The translations under genes were made by a program, and so were the position numbers. Positions 8,449 through 16,743 of a stretch of 64,000 nucleotides of DNA are shown here, one piece after another. The first letter of the stretch is position 1. Each line of letters begins with the position of its first letter. The notes beneath the pieces were generated by a model. That model worked only from the letters and a program-made list of their open reading frames with translations. It made no database searches and was not told the DNA's origin. Source of the DNA: Streptomyces luomodiensis (GTDB lineage Bacteria > Actinomycetota > Actinomycetes > Streptomycetales > Streptomycetaceae); the NCBI RefSeq assembly GCF_031679605.1, contig NZ_CP117522.1, forward strand, positions 4,526,001 through 4,590,000, given 5' to 3'.

Positions 8449-9726
8449 TCATGCCCCCGCGTTCTCCAGGGCGTCGGCCTCGCGCTGGATCTGGCCCAGC
8501 ACGCTCGCCGGGTCGCCGCCCTTGGCCACGGTCGAGCCGATCTTCTCCTTGATCAGCTTGCTGACCTCCGCCCAGGAGGTCTTGTCGGCCGGGTAGAACT
8601 CGGCGCTCTCCAGCTCGTCGAGGAACTGCCACAGCCGCTTGTGCTCACGGTCGTCGCGCATCGTCTGCTCGACGGAGGTAGTCACCGGCAGCAGGTCGTA
8701 CTCGTCGGCGAAGGCGAGCACGTTCTTGTCGCTGTAGACGAAGTCGAGGAAGGTCCCGATCTCCTCGCGGTGGCCGTTCTGCTTGAAGGCCATCGCCCAG
8801 TCGGCGACGCCCATCGTCGACTCGGCCTTGCCCTTGCGGCCGGGCAGGGGGGCGGTGCCGTAGCTGATGCCGTGGCCGGCTGCCTGCTGCATCAGGGTCG
8901 GGTGGCCGTTGAGCATGCCGACCTCGCCGCGGGTGAAGGCGTCGAAGGTGTCCTGCCGGTTGGTGCGGGCCGGGGAGCCGGGGCCGGTGAGGCCGGCGCC
9001 GACCAGCTCGTCCCGCAGCCATTCGAAGGTCTTGATGTTCTGGGTGGAGTCGATGGTGTAGCTGCCGTTGGTGTCGGTGTAGCCGCCACCGCCGCTGAGC
9101 ATCCACATCATGGTCTCGGCCTGGCACTCCTCGGGGCCGAGCGGCAGCCCGTACGGGATCTTCACCCCGCTGGACTTGAGCAGCTCCGCGGCCTCCTTGA
9201 GCTCGTCCCAGCTGGTGGGGGCGGAGGATATGCCGGCCTGGTCGAAGAGCTTCTTGTTGTAGAAGAGCAGCCGGGCGCTGGCCACGAACGGCAGCCCGTA
9301 CTGCACCCGTCTCACCTCACCCGCATGGGCGATGGAGGCGATGAAACCGGCCTGGGTGGGGATGGAGAGCATCTCGTCGGCGCGGTAGAGCATGCCCTGC
9401 GCGGCGTAGTCGGCGTACGCGCCGATCTGCGCGATGTCCGGGGCCTGCCCCTTCTTGACCATGTCGGCGACGCGCCGGTCGACATCGGTCCAGCTGTAGA
9501 CCTTGACGTCGACCTTGATCCCGCGGTGCTTCGCCTCGAACGCCCGGACCAGCTTGTCCCAGTACTTCTGGGAGCTGTTGGCGGTGCTGTCGCCGTAGTC
9601 GGCCGCGACCACCGTCAAGGTGACGTCGCCGTCCGAACCGGAGCCGCCGCAGGCCGTGAGCCCCGGGGTGGCCGCCACCGCGGCGACACCCGCCGTCGTC
9701 AGACCCAAGAACCGTCGCCGCTGCAC
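8449..9726 (-). CDS. ABC-type sugar-binding lipoprotein (solute-binding protein family 1)
   Basis: Extracellular sugar receptor of 425 residues. The export signal is a Tat-like VQRRRFLGLTTAGVAAVAAT ending in the lipobox LTAC-GGSG, so the mature protein should be a lipid-anchored Cys form. The body has features of the MalE/UgpB class, such as KYWDKLVRAFEAKHRGIKVDV and LLFYNKKLFDQAGI. I chose the GTG at 9726 because GAGGGTGGG lies about 10 nt upstream and the twin-arginine segment then follows at once; an ATG at 9756 is the alternative. No permease or ATPase gene is adjacent, so it must share another transporter. A DasR-like half-matching palindrome lies upstream at 9809-9820. Confidence 0.88.
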   Translation of the reverse strand: MQRRRFLGLTTAGVAAVAATPGLTACGGSGSDGDVTLTVVAADYGDSTANSSQKYWDKLVRAFEAKHRGIKVDVKVYSWTDVDRRVADMVKKGQAPDIAQIGAYADYAAQGMLYRADEMLSIPTQAGFIASIAHAGEVRRVQYGLPFVASARLLFYNKKLFDQAGISSAPTSWDELKEAAELLKSSGVKIPYGLPLGPEECQAETMMWMLSGGGGYTDTNGSYTIDSTQNIKTFEWLRDELVGAGLTGPGSPARTNRQDTFDAFTRGEVGMLNGHPTLMQQAAGHGISYGTAPLPGRKGKAESTMGVADWAMAFKQNGHREEIGTFLDFVYSDKNVLAFADEYDLLPVTTSVEQTMRDDREHKRLWQFLDELESAEFYPADKTSWAEVSKLIKEKIGSTVAKGGDPASVLGQIQREADALENAGA

Positions 9727-9808
9727 CGCTGTTTCCCACCCTCTGGCTTGATTCATCCTCCAGGGGCCTCCCCCGAGGTCGAGCGAGTCTGCCTCACAAA
9801 CCTCCACA

Positions 9809-9820
9809 GGGTCTACACCA
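9809..9820 (-). promoter_or_regulatory. Possible DasR-responsive element (dre-like) upstream of the sugar-binding lipoprotein gene
   Basis: GGGTCTACACCA matches the dre core TGGTCTAGACCA at 10 of 12 positions. It lies about 85 bp upstream of the lipoprotein start, opposite the nagKA dre. Two mismatches make it weaker than the nagKA site. Confidence 0.45.
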
Positions 9821-10027
9821 TGGGCATCCCGCTTCTCTGTCGACGTGGCGCCTTCCCAGGTCAGCGGGGTTCTACACACCCAAGTGCGATGCGTCACGCA
9901 GTCACAAGCGGAATGGTTGGTTCATACCAATCCCCTGGTGTGCAAGGGTGCGATCTCCGCACGAGAGGCGGTACGAGACGGCGAGAAGTCACCGCGATGA
10001 GGCGCTGAGAAGCGGCGAGAAGCGGCG

Positions 10028-10043
10028 AGTGGACTAGACCTCT
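10028..10043 (+). promoter_or_regulatory. DasR-responsive element (dre) of nagKA
   Basis: AGTGGACTAGACCTCT matches the 16-nt dre consensus AGTGGTCTAGACCACT at 14 positions. It sits 28 bp before the preferred nagK start. DasR is the GntR-type N-acetylglucosamine regulator of streptomycetes, and nagKA is a known target. Confidence 0.85.
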
Positions 10044-10071
10044 CATGGTGGATCGCGGGAGACTGTTCCAT

Positions 10072-11004
10072 GTGAAACACGTCATCGCCCTGGATGTGGG
10101 CGGCACCGGCATGAAGGCCGCCCTGATCGGGGCGGACACCACACTCCTCCACGAGGCCCGGAGGCCCACCGGGCGGGAGCGCGGACCCGACGCGGTCGTG
10201 GCCGCGATCCTCGACTTCGCCGCCGAGCTGCGCGAGATCGGCGAGCGGCGGTTCGGCGGGCCCCCGGTGGCGGCCGGGGTCGGCGTGCCCGGGGTCCTGG
10301 ACGAGGACCGCGGAGTGGCCGTCTTCGCCGCCAACCTCGGCTGGAGCAACGTCCCGCTGCGGGCGCTGCTGACCGAGCGGCTGGACGGCATCCCGGTCGC
10401 GCTCGCGCACGACGTCCGGATGGGCGGGCTGGCCGAGGGGCGGATAGGAGCGGGTGAGGGCGCCCCGCGCTTCCTGTTCGTAGCCGTCGGCACCGGGATC
10501 GCGGGCGCCATCGGCATCGACGGGCGCGTCGACCCCGGAGCGCACGGTTCCTCCGGCGAGATCGGCCATATCGTCGTCCGGCCGGGCGGCCCCGCCTGCG
10601 GCTGCGGCCAGTCCGGCTGTCTGGAGACGCTCGCCTCGGCGTCGGCGGTGGGCCGTGCCTGGGCCGACGCGAGCGGCGATCCGGCGGCGACCGCCGCCGA
10701 CTGCGCCAAGGCCGTCCGGGCCGGGGACCCGAAGGCCGTGGCGGTGTGGCGGGAGATGGTGGACGCGCTCGCCGACGGTCTGGTGACCGCCCTCACCCTG
10801 CTGGACCCCGGTGTGCTGATCGTCGGCGGCGGGCTGGCCGAGGCCGGCGAGACGCTGTTCGCACCGCTGCGTACCGCGGTCGAGGAGCGGCTCACCTTCC
10901 AGCAGCTTCCCCGTATCGTCCCGGCGGCCCTCGGGGACACCGCCGGTTGCCTGGGCGCGGGTCTGCTCGCCTGGGATCGTCTCTCTACGGAGGTAACCAC
11001 CTGA
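10072..11004 (+). CDS. nagK: N-acetylglucosamine kinase, ROK family
   Basis: Phosphorylates N-acetylglucosamine released from chitin or peptidoglycan to the 6-phosphate. It has 310 residues from the GTG at 10072, which has GGGAGA 9 nt upstream and gives the usual MKHVIALDVGGTGMKAAL start. An in-frame ATG at 10045 would begin 1 nt after the dre and lacks a ribosome site. The ROK signature with zinc ligands is complete: GHIVVRPGGPACGCGQSGC (about 165-183), followed by LE. The C-terminal LIVGGGLAEAGE is also conserved. Its stop overlaps the nagA start by 1 nt (TGATG), so the pair is one operon under DasR. Confidence 0.93.
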   Translation: MKHVIALDVGGTGMKAALIGADTTLLHEARRPTGRERGPDAVVAAILDFAAELREIGERRFGGPPVAAGVGVPGVLDEDRGVAVFAANLGWSNVPLRALLTERLDGIPVALAHDVRMGGLAEGRIGAGEGAPRFLFVAVGTGIAGAIGIDGRVDPGAHGSSGEIGHIVVRPGGPACGCGQSGCLETLASASAVGRAWADASGDPAATAADCAKAVRAGDPKAVAVWREMVDALADGLVTALTLLDPGVLIVGGGLAEAGETLFAPLRTAVEERLTFQQLPRIVPAALGDTAGCLGAGLLAWDRLSTEVTT

Positions 11005-12221
11005 TGGTCCAGCGAACGGTTCTCACGGGCGCCCGGGTGGTCCGGCCGGAAGGCGTGGTCGACGACGGGCGGGTCACGGTCGAGGGCACGCGCATCGCCG
11101 CGACCGGCACGCGCATCGCCGCGACGGACGCGCACACCGCCGCGACGGGACCGGCGGCGGACCCGGTGTCCGCCCCCGGCGGGGAGGTGCTCGACCTGCC
11201 GGGCTGCTGGATCGTCCCCGGCTTCGTGGACCTGCATGTGCACGGCGGCGGCGGGGCCTCGTTCTCGGCGGGCACCCCCGAGGAGGCCCTGACCGCCATC
11301 GGTACGCACCGGCGGCACGGCACCACCACCATGCTCGCCTCCACCGTCACCGGCGATCTGGACGACCTCGCCCAGCAGGCCGCCGCCCTCTCGGATCTGG
11401 TGGAGCAGGGCGAGTTGGCGGGCATCCACTTCGAGGGGCCGTTCATCTCCCCCCACCGCTGCGGTGCCCACCAGCCGTCGCTGCTGCGCGCACCCGATCC
11501 GGCGGATGTGCGCAAGCTCGTGGACGCGGCGCGCGGCACCGCGCGGATGATGACCCTCGCGCCCGAGCTGCCGGGCGGGCTGGAGTCCGTACGGCTGCTG
11601 GCCGACAGCGGAGTCCGCGCGGCCGTCGGCCACACCGACTCGACGTACGAGGCGACGCTGGAGGCCGTCGAGGCGGGCGCGACCGTGGCGACCCACCTGT
11701 TCAACGCGATGCCGTCACTGCTGCACCGCGCCCCCGGACCGATCGCGGCGCTGCTGGAGGACGAGCGGGTCACCGTCGAGCTGATCAACGACGGCACGCA
11801 TCTGCACCCCGCCGCGCTCCAGCTGGCGTTCCACCGGGCGGGCGCGGACCGGGTCGCCTTCATCACCGACGCGATGGGCGCGGCGGGCATGAGCGACGGG
11901 CGCTATCCGCTCGGCCCGATGGAGGTCGAGGTGAAGGACGGCGTCGCGCGGATCAGCGACGGGCCGACGGCCGGCTCCATCGCGGGCTCCACCCTCACCC
12001 TGGACCGGGCCTTCCGGCGGGCCGTCACGGTCGACGGGCTCAGCGTCGAGGAGGCCGTCAGGGCGCTGTCCGCCACCCCCGCCCGGGTGCTGGGCATCGC
12101 CGACCGGGTGGGCTCGCTGGAGCCGGGCAAGGACGCCGATCTCGTCGTGCTCGACGACGGCTTCCGGCTGCGGGGCGTGATGCGCCGGGGCGACTGGGTG
12201 GTCCGTCCCGAACTGGACTGA
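11004..12221 (+). CDS. nagA: N-acetylglucosamine-6-phosphate deacetylase
   Basis: Metal-dependent amidohydrolase that converts GlcNAc-6-P to GlcN-6-P, the DasR effector, and acetate. It has 405 residues. The metal-binding HVHGGGG lies at about residue 77, HFEGPFISPHRCGAHQP at about 145, VGHTDSTYEA at about 212 and THLFNAMPSLLHR at about 233. The catalytic Asp lies in FITDAMGAAG. An ATG start at 11004 sits behind GGAGG at 10989-10993. A threefold repeat of ATGTRIAAT-like residues (about 31-50) makes the N-terminal beta region longer than in most homologues. It is coupled to nagK. Confidence 0.95.
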   Translation: MVQRTVLTGARVVRPEGVVDDGRVTVEGTRIAATGTRIAATDAHTAATGPAADPVSAPGGEVLDLPGCWIVPGFVDLHVHGGGGASFSAGTPEEALTAIGTHRRHGTTTMLASTVTGDLDDLAQQAAALSDLVEQGELAGIHFEGPFISPHRCGAHQPSLLRAPDPADVRKLVDAARGTARMMTLAPELPGGLESVRLLADSGVRAAVGHTDSTYEATLEAVEAGATVATHLFNAMPSLLHRAPGPIAALLEDERVTVELINDGTHLHPAALQLAFHRAGADRVAFITDAMGAAGMSDGRYPLGPMEVEVKDGVARISDGPTAGSIAGSTLTLDRAFRRAVTVDGLSVEEAVRALSATPARVLGIADRVGSLEPGKDADLVVLDDGFRLRGVMRRGDWVVRPELD

Positions 12222-12401
12222 AGTGCCCTGATTCCAGGCGGCGATGACGTGTCCGGACGGTGTCCGGAACGACACGGAGGTCTGGGCCGACGCCACTCGT
12301 TTTGGCATGATCGCTCGGGCACGGGCACCGCCCGGCGCACAGTCGCACGCTTCAGCACAGGAATCTCCGTCCGGCGGGGGGACGGGAGAGGGGATGCCAG
12401 G

Positions 12402-13424
12402 GTGATCCTTACGGTCACGCTCAACACCGCCCTCGACATCACCTACCGGGTGCCAGAACTGCGCCCACACGCCACCCATCGCGTCACCGAGGCCCTCGAA
12501 CGGCCCGGCGGCAAGGGCCTCAACGTGGCCCGGGTGCTGGCCGCGCTCGGCCATGACACCGTCGTCACCGGCTTCGCCGGCGGGGTCACCGGAACGGTGC
12601 TGCGGCAACTGCTCGCCCAGCTCCCCACGGCTGGTGACGGCCTCGGGGACGGGGCACGTCCGGGGACAGTTCCCGGCGGGGCACGTCCGGGGACAGTTCC
12701 CGACGGCACACGTCCGGGGAGGATCACCGACGCGCTGGTCCCGATCGCCGGCACCACCCGGCGCACCATCGGCGTCGTGGACGCCACCACGGGCGACACC
12801 ACCCAGCTCAACGAGCCCGGCCCGGTCGTCACCACCGCCGAGTGGTCCGCCTTCATGGAGAGTTACGGCCGGCTGCTGCGCGAGGCGTCGGCGGTCGCCC
12901 TGTGCGGCAGTCTGCCGCCCGGGGTCCCCGTCGGGACGTACGCCCTGCTGATCCGGGAGGCGCATGCGGCGGGCGTACCCACCCTGCTGGACACCAGCGG
13001 CGAACCGCTGCGCCGGGGCATCGCCGCCCGCCCGCATGTCGTCAAGCCCAACGCCGAGGAGCTCGCCGGACTCACCGGCGCCACCGACCCGCTGCGCGCC
13101 GCGCGTGACGCCCGGCGGCGCGGGGCGCACGCGGTGGCCGCCTCACTGGGCTCCGAGGGCATGCTCGCGGCCACCGCCCACGGCACCTGGCGCGCCGCCC
13201 CGCCCCGCCGGCTGACGGGCAATCCGACGGGGGCCGGGGACGCGGCGGTCGCGGGGCTGCTGTCCGGGCTGGTGGAGGAGTTGCCGTGGCCGGACCGGCT
13301 GGCCCGCGCGGTGGCCCTGTCGGCGGCGGCCGTACGGGCCCCGGTGGCGGGCGAGTTCGACCGACCGGTCTACGACGAGGTGCTGAGCCAGGTCGAGGTG
13401 ACGGAGCACCCCACGGCGGCGTGA
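12402..13424 (+). CDS. PfkB-family sugar kinase (1-phosphofructokinase/tagatose-6-phosphate kinase type)
   Basis: Ribokinase-fold kinase of 340 residues. The N-terminal signature ILTVTLNTALDITYRV and sugar-binding PGGKGLNVARVLAALG (about 30-46) are those of LacC/FruK-type enzymes. The C-terminal GNPTGAGDAAVAG carries the catalytic Asp. The GTG at 12402 follows GGGAGAGGGG. A low-complexity insert at about residues 84-110 repeats a 9-residue unit (GARPGTVPG/GARPGTVPD/GTRPGRITD), encoded by a 27-bp tandem repeat. It lies 180 bp downstream of nagA in the same direction and may act on a phosphosugar of the aminosugar pathway, but the substrate is not determined. Confidence 0.88.
   Translation: MILTVTLNTALDITYRVPELRPHATHRVTEALERPGGKGLNVARVLAALGHDTVVTGFAGGVTGTVLRQLLAQLPTAGDGLGDGARPGTVPGGARPGTVPDGTRPGRITDALVPIAGTTRRTIGVVDATTGDTTQLNEPGPVVTTAEWSAFMESYGRLLREASAVALCGSLPPGVPVGTYALLIREAHAAGVPTLLDTSGEPLRRGIAARPHVVKPNAEELAGLTGATDPLRAARDARRRGAHAVAASLGSEGMLAATAHGTWRAAPPRRLTGNPTGAGDAAVAGLLSGLVEELPWPDRLARAVALSAAAVRAPVAGEFDRPVYDEVLSQVEVTEHPTAA
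12654..12734 (+). repeat. In-frame 27-bp tandem repeat, three copies, within the sugar kinase gene
   Basis: Three consecutive 27-nt units share GCACGTCCGGGGA. The first two are nearly identical and the third has diverged. They encode a 9-residue repeat and keep the frame, so the expansion is tolerated as a surface loop. Confidence 0.7.
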
Positions 13425-13472
13425 GGCAGCGCGCTCAGCGCCCTTCAAGCACACCCAACACCCCCAGCGCAG

Positions 13473-15419
13473 CTATCTCTCTTCCCGGGAGATGACGAAC
13501 AGCACGCGCAGCACCAGCAGCGCCGTGATCACCAGCAGGTGGTAGCCGAGCAGTTGGAAGAGCCCCGTGCCGGGGACGACCTCCGGGCCGCGCTGGATGG
13601 TCAGCAGGATCGCCGACATCAGGCCGCTGGTCGCCGCGATGAAGGTGAGCAGCACCTGATGGACCAGGGTGCGGACGTAACGCCGGTCGCGGGCGTCGGC
13701 GAACAGCCGCACCCCGACCCCCAGCCGCCCCTGCTCCAACGCGCTGGTGACGCGGTCCAGACGGCGCGGCAGCCGGCGCAGCAGCTCCCATGCGGCCAGC
13801 AGCTCCCCCGGCAGGACCTGTTCCGGGGATACGGGCCCGCCCTGGCCGGGGGATGTGCCGCGGCGCGCCGTCCCCAGGGTGGCGCCGCGTGCCTCGTCCA
13901 CCATGTTGAACCCCGGGGAGATCTTGGTGAGCGTCCCTTCCAGCGTGGCCAGCGCCCGGAAGACCGCGGCCGCCTCCGGCGGCACCGTCAGCCCGTACCT
14001 GGCGACGAGCTGGAGGAGGTCGGCGAACACCTGCACCGAGGGGGTCGAGCCGGGCACGAAGTGGCGGGACAGGAAGCGGCCCAGCGCCCGTTCGAGTCCG
14101 CGTTCGTCGATCTCGTCGGGGCGGGGCACGATCTGGAGCAGGGCGTCGTACAGGGCGGCCGGATCACCGGTGTTGACGGCCAGCAGGAACAGCTTGAGCC
14201 CGGACCGCAGCTGGGCGTCGACCCGGCCGACGGAGCCGAAGTCGATGAGTCCGATCCGCCCGTCGTCCAGCAGCAGGATGTTTCCCGGGTGCGGGTCGGC
14301 GTGGAACACGCCGTCGACCAGTATCTGATCGAACATGCTGGTCAGCAGGGCCCGCGCCCAGTCCAGCCGCTCCGCGTCGGTCGCGGTGGCAAGCCGTTTG
14401 GCCGCACCGATGGACTCCCCCGGCAGCCACTCCAGGACCAGCACGCGCTCACCGGACAGCTCTTCGCGGACCGACGGCAGCCGTATGGGCCCGTCCTGCG
14501 GCCGCCGCGCCCACGCGGCCGCCACCGTGGCGATGTTCGCCGCCTCGACCCGGAAGTCCAGCTCCTCGTGGACGGAGGCGGCGAACCCCTCCGCCAGTCC
14601 CACCATGCCGAGGGTGCGCGCCCAGCGGGTGCGCCGCTCCAGCATGGCGGCCAGCCGGCAGATGATGTCCAGGTCGCGCTCGACGACCGTACGGACGCCC
14701 GGACGCAACACCTTGATGACGGCCTTCTCGCCACCTCGCAACCACACCGCGTGCACCTGGGCGACGGAGGCGGAGGCCAGCGGGACCGGGTCGACGTCCT
14801 TGAAGATCTCCTCCCAGGGCACCCCGTACGCCTCGGCCAAGGACTTCTCCACCGCGGGCCAGGGCTCGGGAGGCACCTGGGACTGGAGTCTGCTGAGCTC
14901 GCTGATGAACTCCGGCGGCAGCATGTCATGCCGGGTCGACAGCATCTGGCCGAGCTTGACGAAGGTGGGGCCGCCCTCCTCCAGCGCCAGCCGCAGCGGC
15001 CGGGCCAGCCGGACGGACCCGGTGGAGCGACCGCGCAGATACGGGCGCAGCCCGTGCCGTACCGCGATCGAGACGATGTGGGAGTAGCGGCGGCCCCGGG
15101 CGATCCGCGACCGCAGTGCCCTCGGCCAGCTGGCCGGCGAACCCATCGATCCGCTGGGGAACACCACCTCCCAGGCGGCCAGGAATCCCATCGTGACCAG
15201 GAGCGTGGAGCCGAACTGGACCCCGGTGAGGGCGCCCTGCTGCTCGGGGCGCTGCATCACCAGGTTGAAGACCCCGAGCCCCGCCAGGCTGACCAGCCCG
15301 GCGAAGAGCGCCCGGATGAAGCCGATGTGCAGCCCGAGCAGCCGCCGCGCGCTCACCACGAAGGCGGTCATGAACCCGCTCATCACCAGCAGGACCAGGG
15401 AGAACTGAGCCACCTTCAC
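13473..15419 (-). CDS. ABC1/UbiB (AarF)-family atypical kinase, membrane associated
   Basis: Protein of 648 residues. An N-terminal pair of membrane segments (VAQFSLVLLVMSGFMTAFVV and IGFIRALFAGLVSLAGLGVF, about residues 2-50) leads to the ABC1 kinase domain. This includes GPTFVKLGQMLSTRHDMLP (KxGQ motif), PLASASVAQVHAVW (Ala-rich loop), AVIKVLRPGV (ATP Lys), FHADPHPGNILLLDDGRI (catalytic loop) and LIDFGSVG (DFG). Two more membrane helices close the C-terminus. UbiB proteins act in quinone or lipid metabolism, and the substrate here is unknown. The GTG at 15419 follows GGGGGCAGCG; an ATG at 15521 would add a low-complexity tail. It is convergent with the sugar kinase. Confidence 0.88.
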   Translation of the reverse strand: MKVAQFSLVLLVMSGFMTAFVVSARRLLGLHIGFIRALFAGLVSLAGLGVFNLVMQRPEQQGALTGVQFGSTLLVTMGFLAAWEVVFPSGSMGSPASWPRALRSRIARGRRYSHIVSIAVRHGLRPYLRGRSTGSVRLARPLRLALEEGGPTFVKLGQMLSTRHDMLPPEFISELSRLQSQVPPEPWPAVEKSLAEAYGVPWEEIFKDVDPVPLASASVAQVHAVWLRGGEKAVIKVLRPGVRTVVERDLDIICRLAAMLERRTRWARTLGMVGLAEGFAASVHEELDFRVEAANIATVAAAWARRPQDGPIRLPSVREELSGERVLVLEWLPGESIGAAKRLATATDAERLDWARALLTSMFDQILVDGVFHADPHPGNILLLDDGRIGLIDFGSVGRVDAQLRSGLKLFLLAVNTGDPAALYDALLQIVPRPDEIDERGLERALGRFLSRHFVPGSTPSVQVFADLLQLVARYGLTVPPEAAAVFRALATLEGTLTKISPGFNMVDEARGATLGTARRGTSPGQGGPVSPEQVLPGELLAAWELLRRLPRRLDRVTSALEQGRLGVGVRLFADARDRRYVRTLVHQVLLTFIAATSGLMSAILLTIQRGPEVVPGTGLFQLLGYHLLVITALLVLRVLFVISREER

Positions 15420-15549
15420 CCGCTGCCCCCATGCCCCCGCCGTCGGACGACCCGTCCGCCCACTCTGCGCCGTCCGCCCATTCTGCGCGGGGCGGGGGAC
15501 AGAGGGAGCGGGGAGGATCATTCGTGGCCGGAACCTGCCACGGGGGTGG

Positions 15550-16533
15550 TCAGCCCTTGTCCAGCCACATCTGGTCGATGTTGGCGTCGCACTTGTCGCC
15601 GTTCTCGCACGACACGGTGATCGTGTTGGTGCCCTTGTTGAGCTGGACGATGGACCAGGTCTCGGTCCAGCCCTTCTCGTAGTCGCCCTTCGGCGCGCCC
15701 GCGAAGTTCTTCATGTTGAGCGGCCGCGACTCCTTCTTGCCGTTGATCGTCAGCGACATGCTCTGGTCCTCGCCGGGCACACCGTAGGTGACGTACAGCC
15801 GGTACGACTTCGCCTTGGCCACGTCCACGGTCCAGGTCGCCGACGCGCCCGGGGTGTTGAGCCCGCCGACGTAGGTGCCGCCCTCGGCCTTGGCGCCCTG
15901 GATGTCGCTCGCGGTGGCCGCGCCGCCGGCCAGCCGCATCTTCGCGGCGTCCTCAGCGGGCAGGTCCTCGTCCGGGTCCTTGGAGGCCCCGGCGGACCCG
16001 CTGGGCTGGGCGCTGGCGCTCGCCGTGGGCTGGTTGGTCGGGTCGGCCTGGTCGTCCTTCTTGTCGTCACCGTTGGTGATCATGGCGACGCCGATGCCCA
16101 CGATGACCACCGCGACCACGGCGATCGCGCCGATGAGCAGCCCCTTGTTGTTGGGGCCGCGGCCGCCGCCCCCGTGGCCGCCGCGCGGGGCGGCCGCACC
16201 GGGCTGGCGGGGAGCGCCGCCGGGCAGGGTCTCGGGGGCGGCGTAGTAGGCGTTCTGCCGGCCGGGGCCGCCCTGCTGGCCGTACCCCTGCGGCTGCTGG
16301 TTCGGGATCTGCTGGCCGTAGGTGCGCTCACCCACCGCGCGCACATGGTTGTAGGAGGTGCGGGGGACCCCCGGCTGGGCCGGACCGGGGTAGCCGTAAC
16401 CACCGGTGCGGGGGGCGGCACCCGGCTGACCCGACTGACCGCCCTGCTGTCCCTGGTCGCCCTCCGAGCGATACAGGTAGGCGAACGGGTCGTCGTTCTC
16501 CGGCGTGTCCGAGCCGTTGTTGCCGGCCGTCAT
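15550..16533 (-). CDS. Membrane-anchored protein with C-terminal CBM35/CBM6-like domain
   Basis: Protein of 327 residues. Residues 1-128 form a Gln/Gly/Pro-rich cytoplasmic tail (QGQQGGQSGQPG, QIPNQQPQGYGQQ). One transmembrane helix follows (LLIGAIAVVAVVIVGIGVAM, about 133-152). Then comes a Ser/Pro/Asp linker and a beta-rich domain of about 135 residues beginning at MRLAGGAATASDIQ. That domain reads GGTYVGGLNTPGASATWTV ... RLYVTYGVPGEDQSMSLTIN, typical of CBM35/CBM6 sugar-binding modules. The domain should face outside and bind glycan. It is encoded immediately downstream of cdgB in the same direction. No catalytic domain is present. Confidence 0.82.
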   Translation of the reverse strand: MTAGNNGSDTPENDDPFAYLYRSEGDQGQQGGQSGQPGAAPRTGGYGYPGPAQPGVPRTSYNHVRAVGERTYGQQIPNQQPQGYGQQGGPGRQNAYYAAPETLPGGAPRQPGAAAPRGGHGGGGRGPNNKGLLIGAIAVVAVVIVGIGVAMITNGDDKKDDQADPTNQPTASASAQPSGSAGASKDPDEDLPAEDAAKMRLAGGAATASDIQGAKAEGGTYVGGLNTPGASATWTVDVAKAKSYRLYVTYGVPGEDQSMSLTINGKKESRPLNMKNFAGAPKGDYEKGWTETWSIVQLNKGTNTITVSCENGDKCDANIDQMWLDKG

Positions 16534-16743
16534 CCCTGGTCACTCCCCTATGCATATGGCCATCGGCGCAACTGTGAGAACGCGCCACGACAGCTCATAT
16601 CAGGGTCGAGAGGGCCTCAACAGAGCGTGTGCCGTCCGGATGGCCAATATTCATGATCGGTTCACTGTCGGCGGCAAGGCCGCATCGGCGCAGCCTACCG
16701 CGCACGGACACCCCAACGCCTCTTCCGGCCCGGCGGCAGCGCA

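Noticed and set aside
13539..15620. 693-codon plus-strand frame
   Set aside because: Antisense to the ABC1 kinase with Gln/His/Arg-rich shadow composition.
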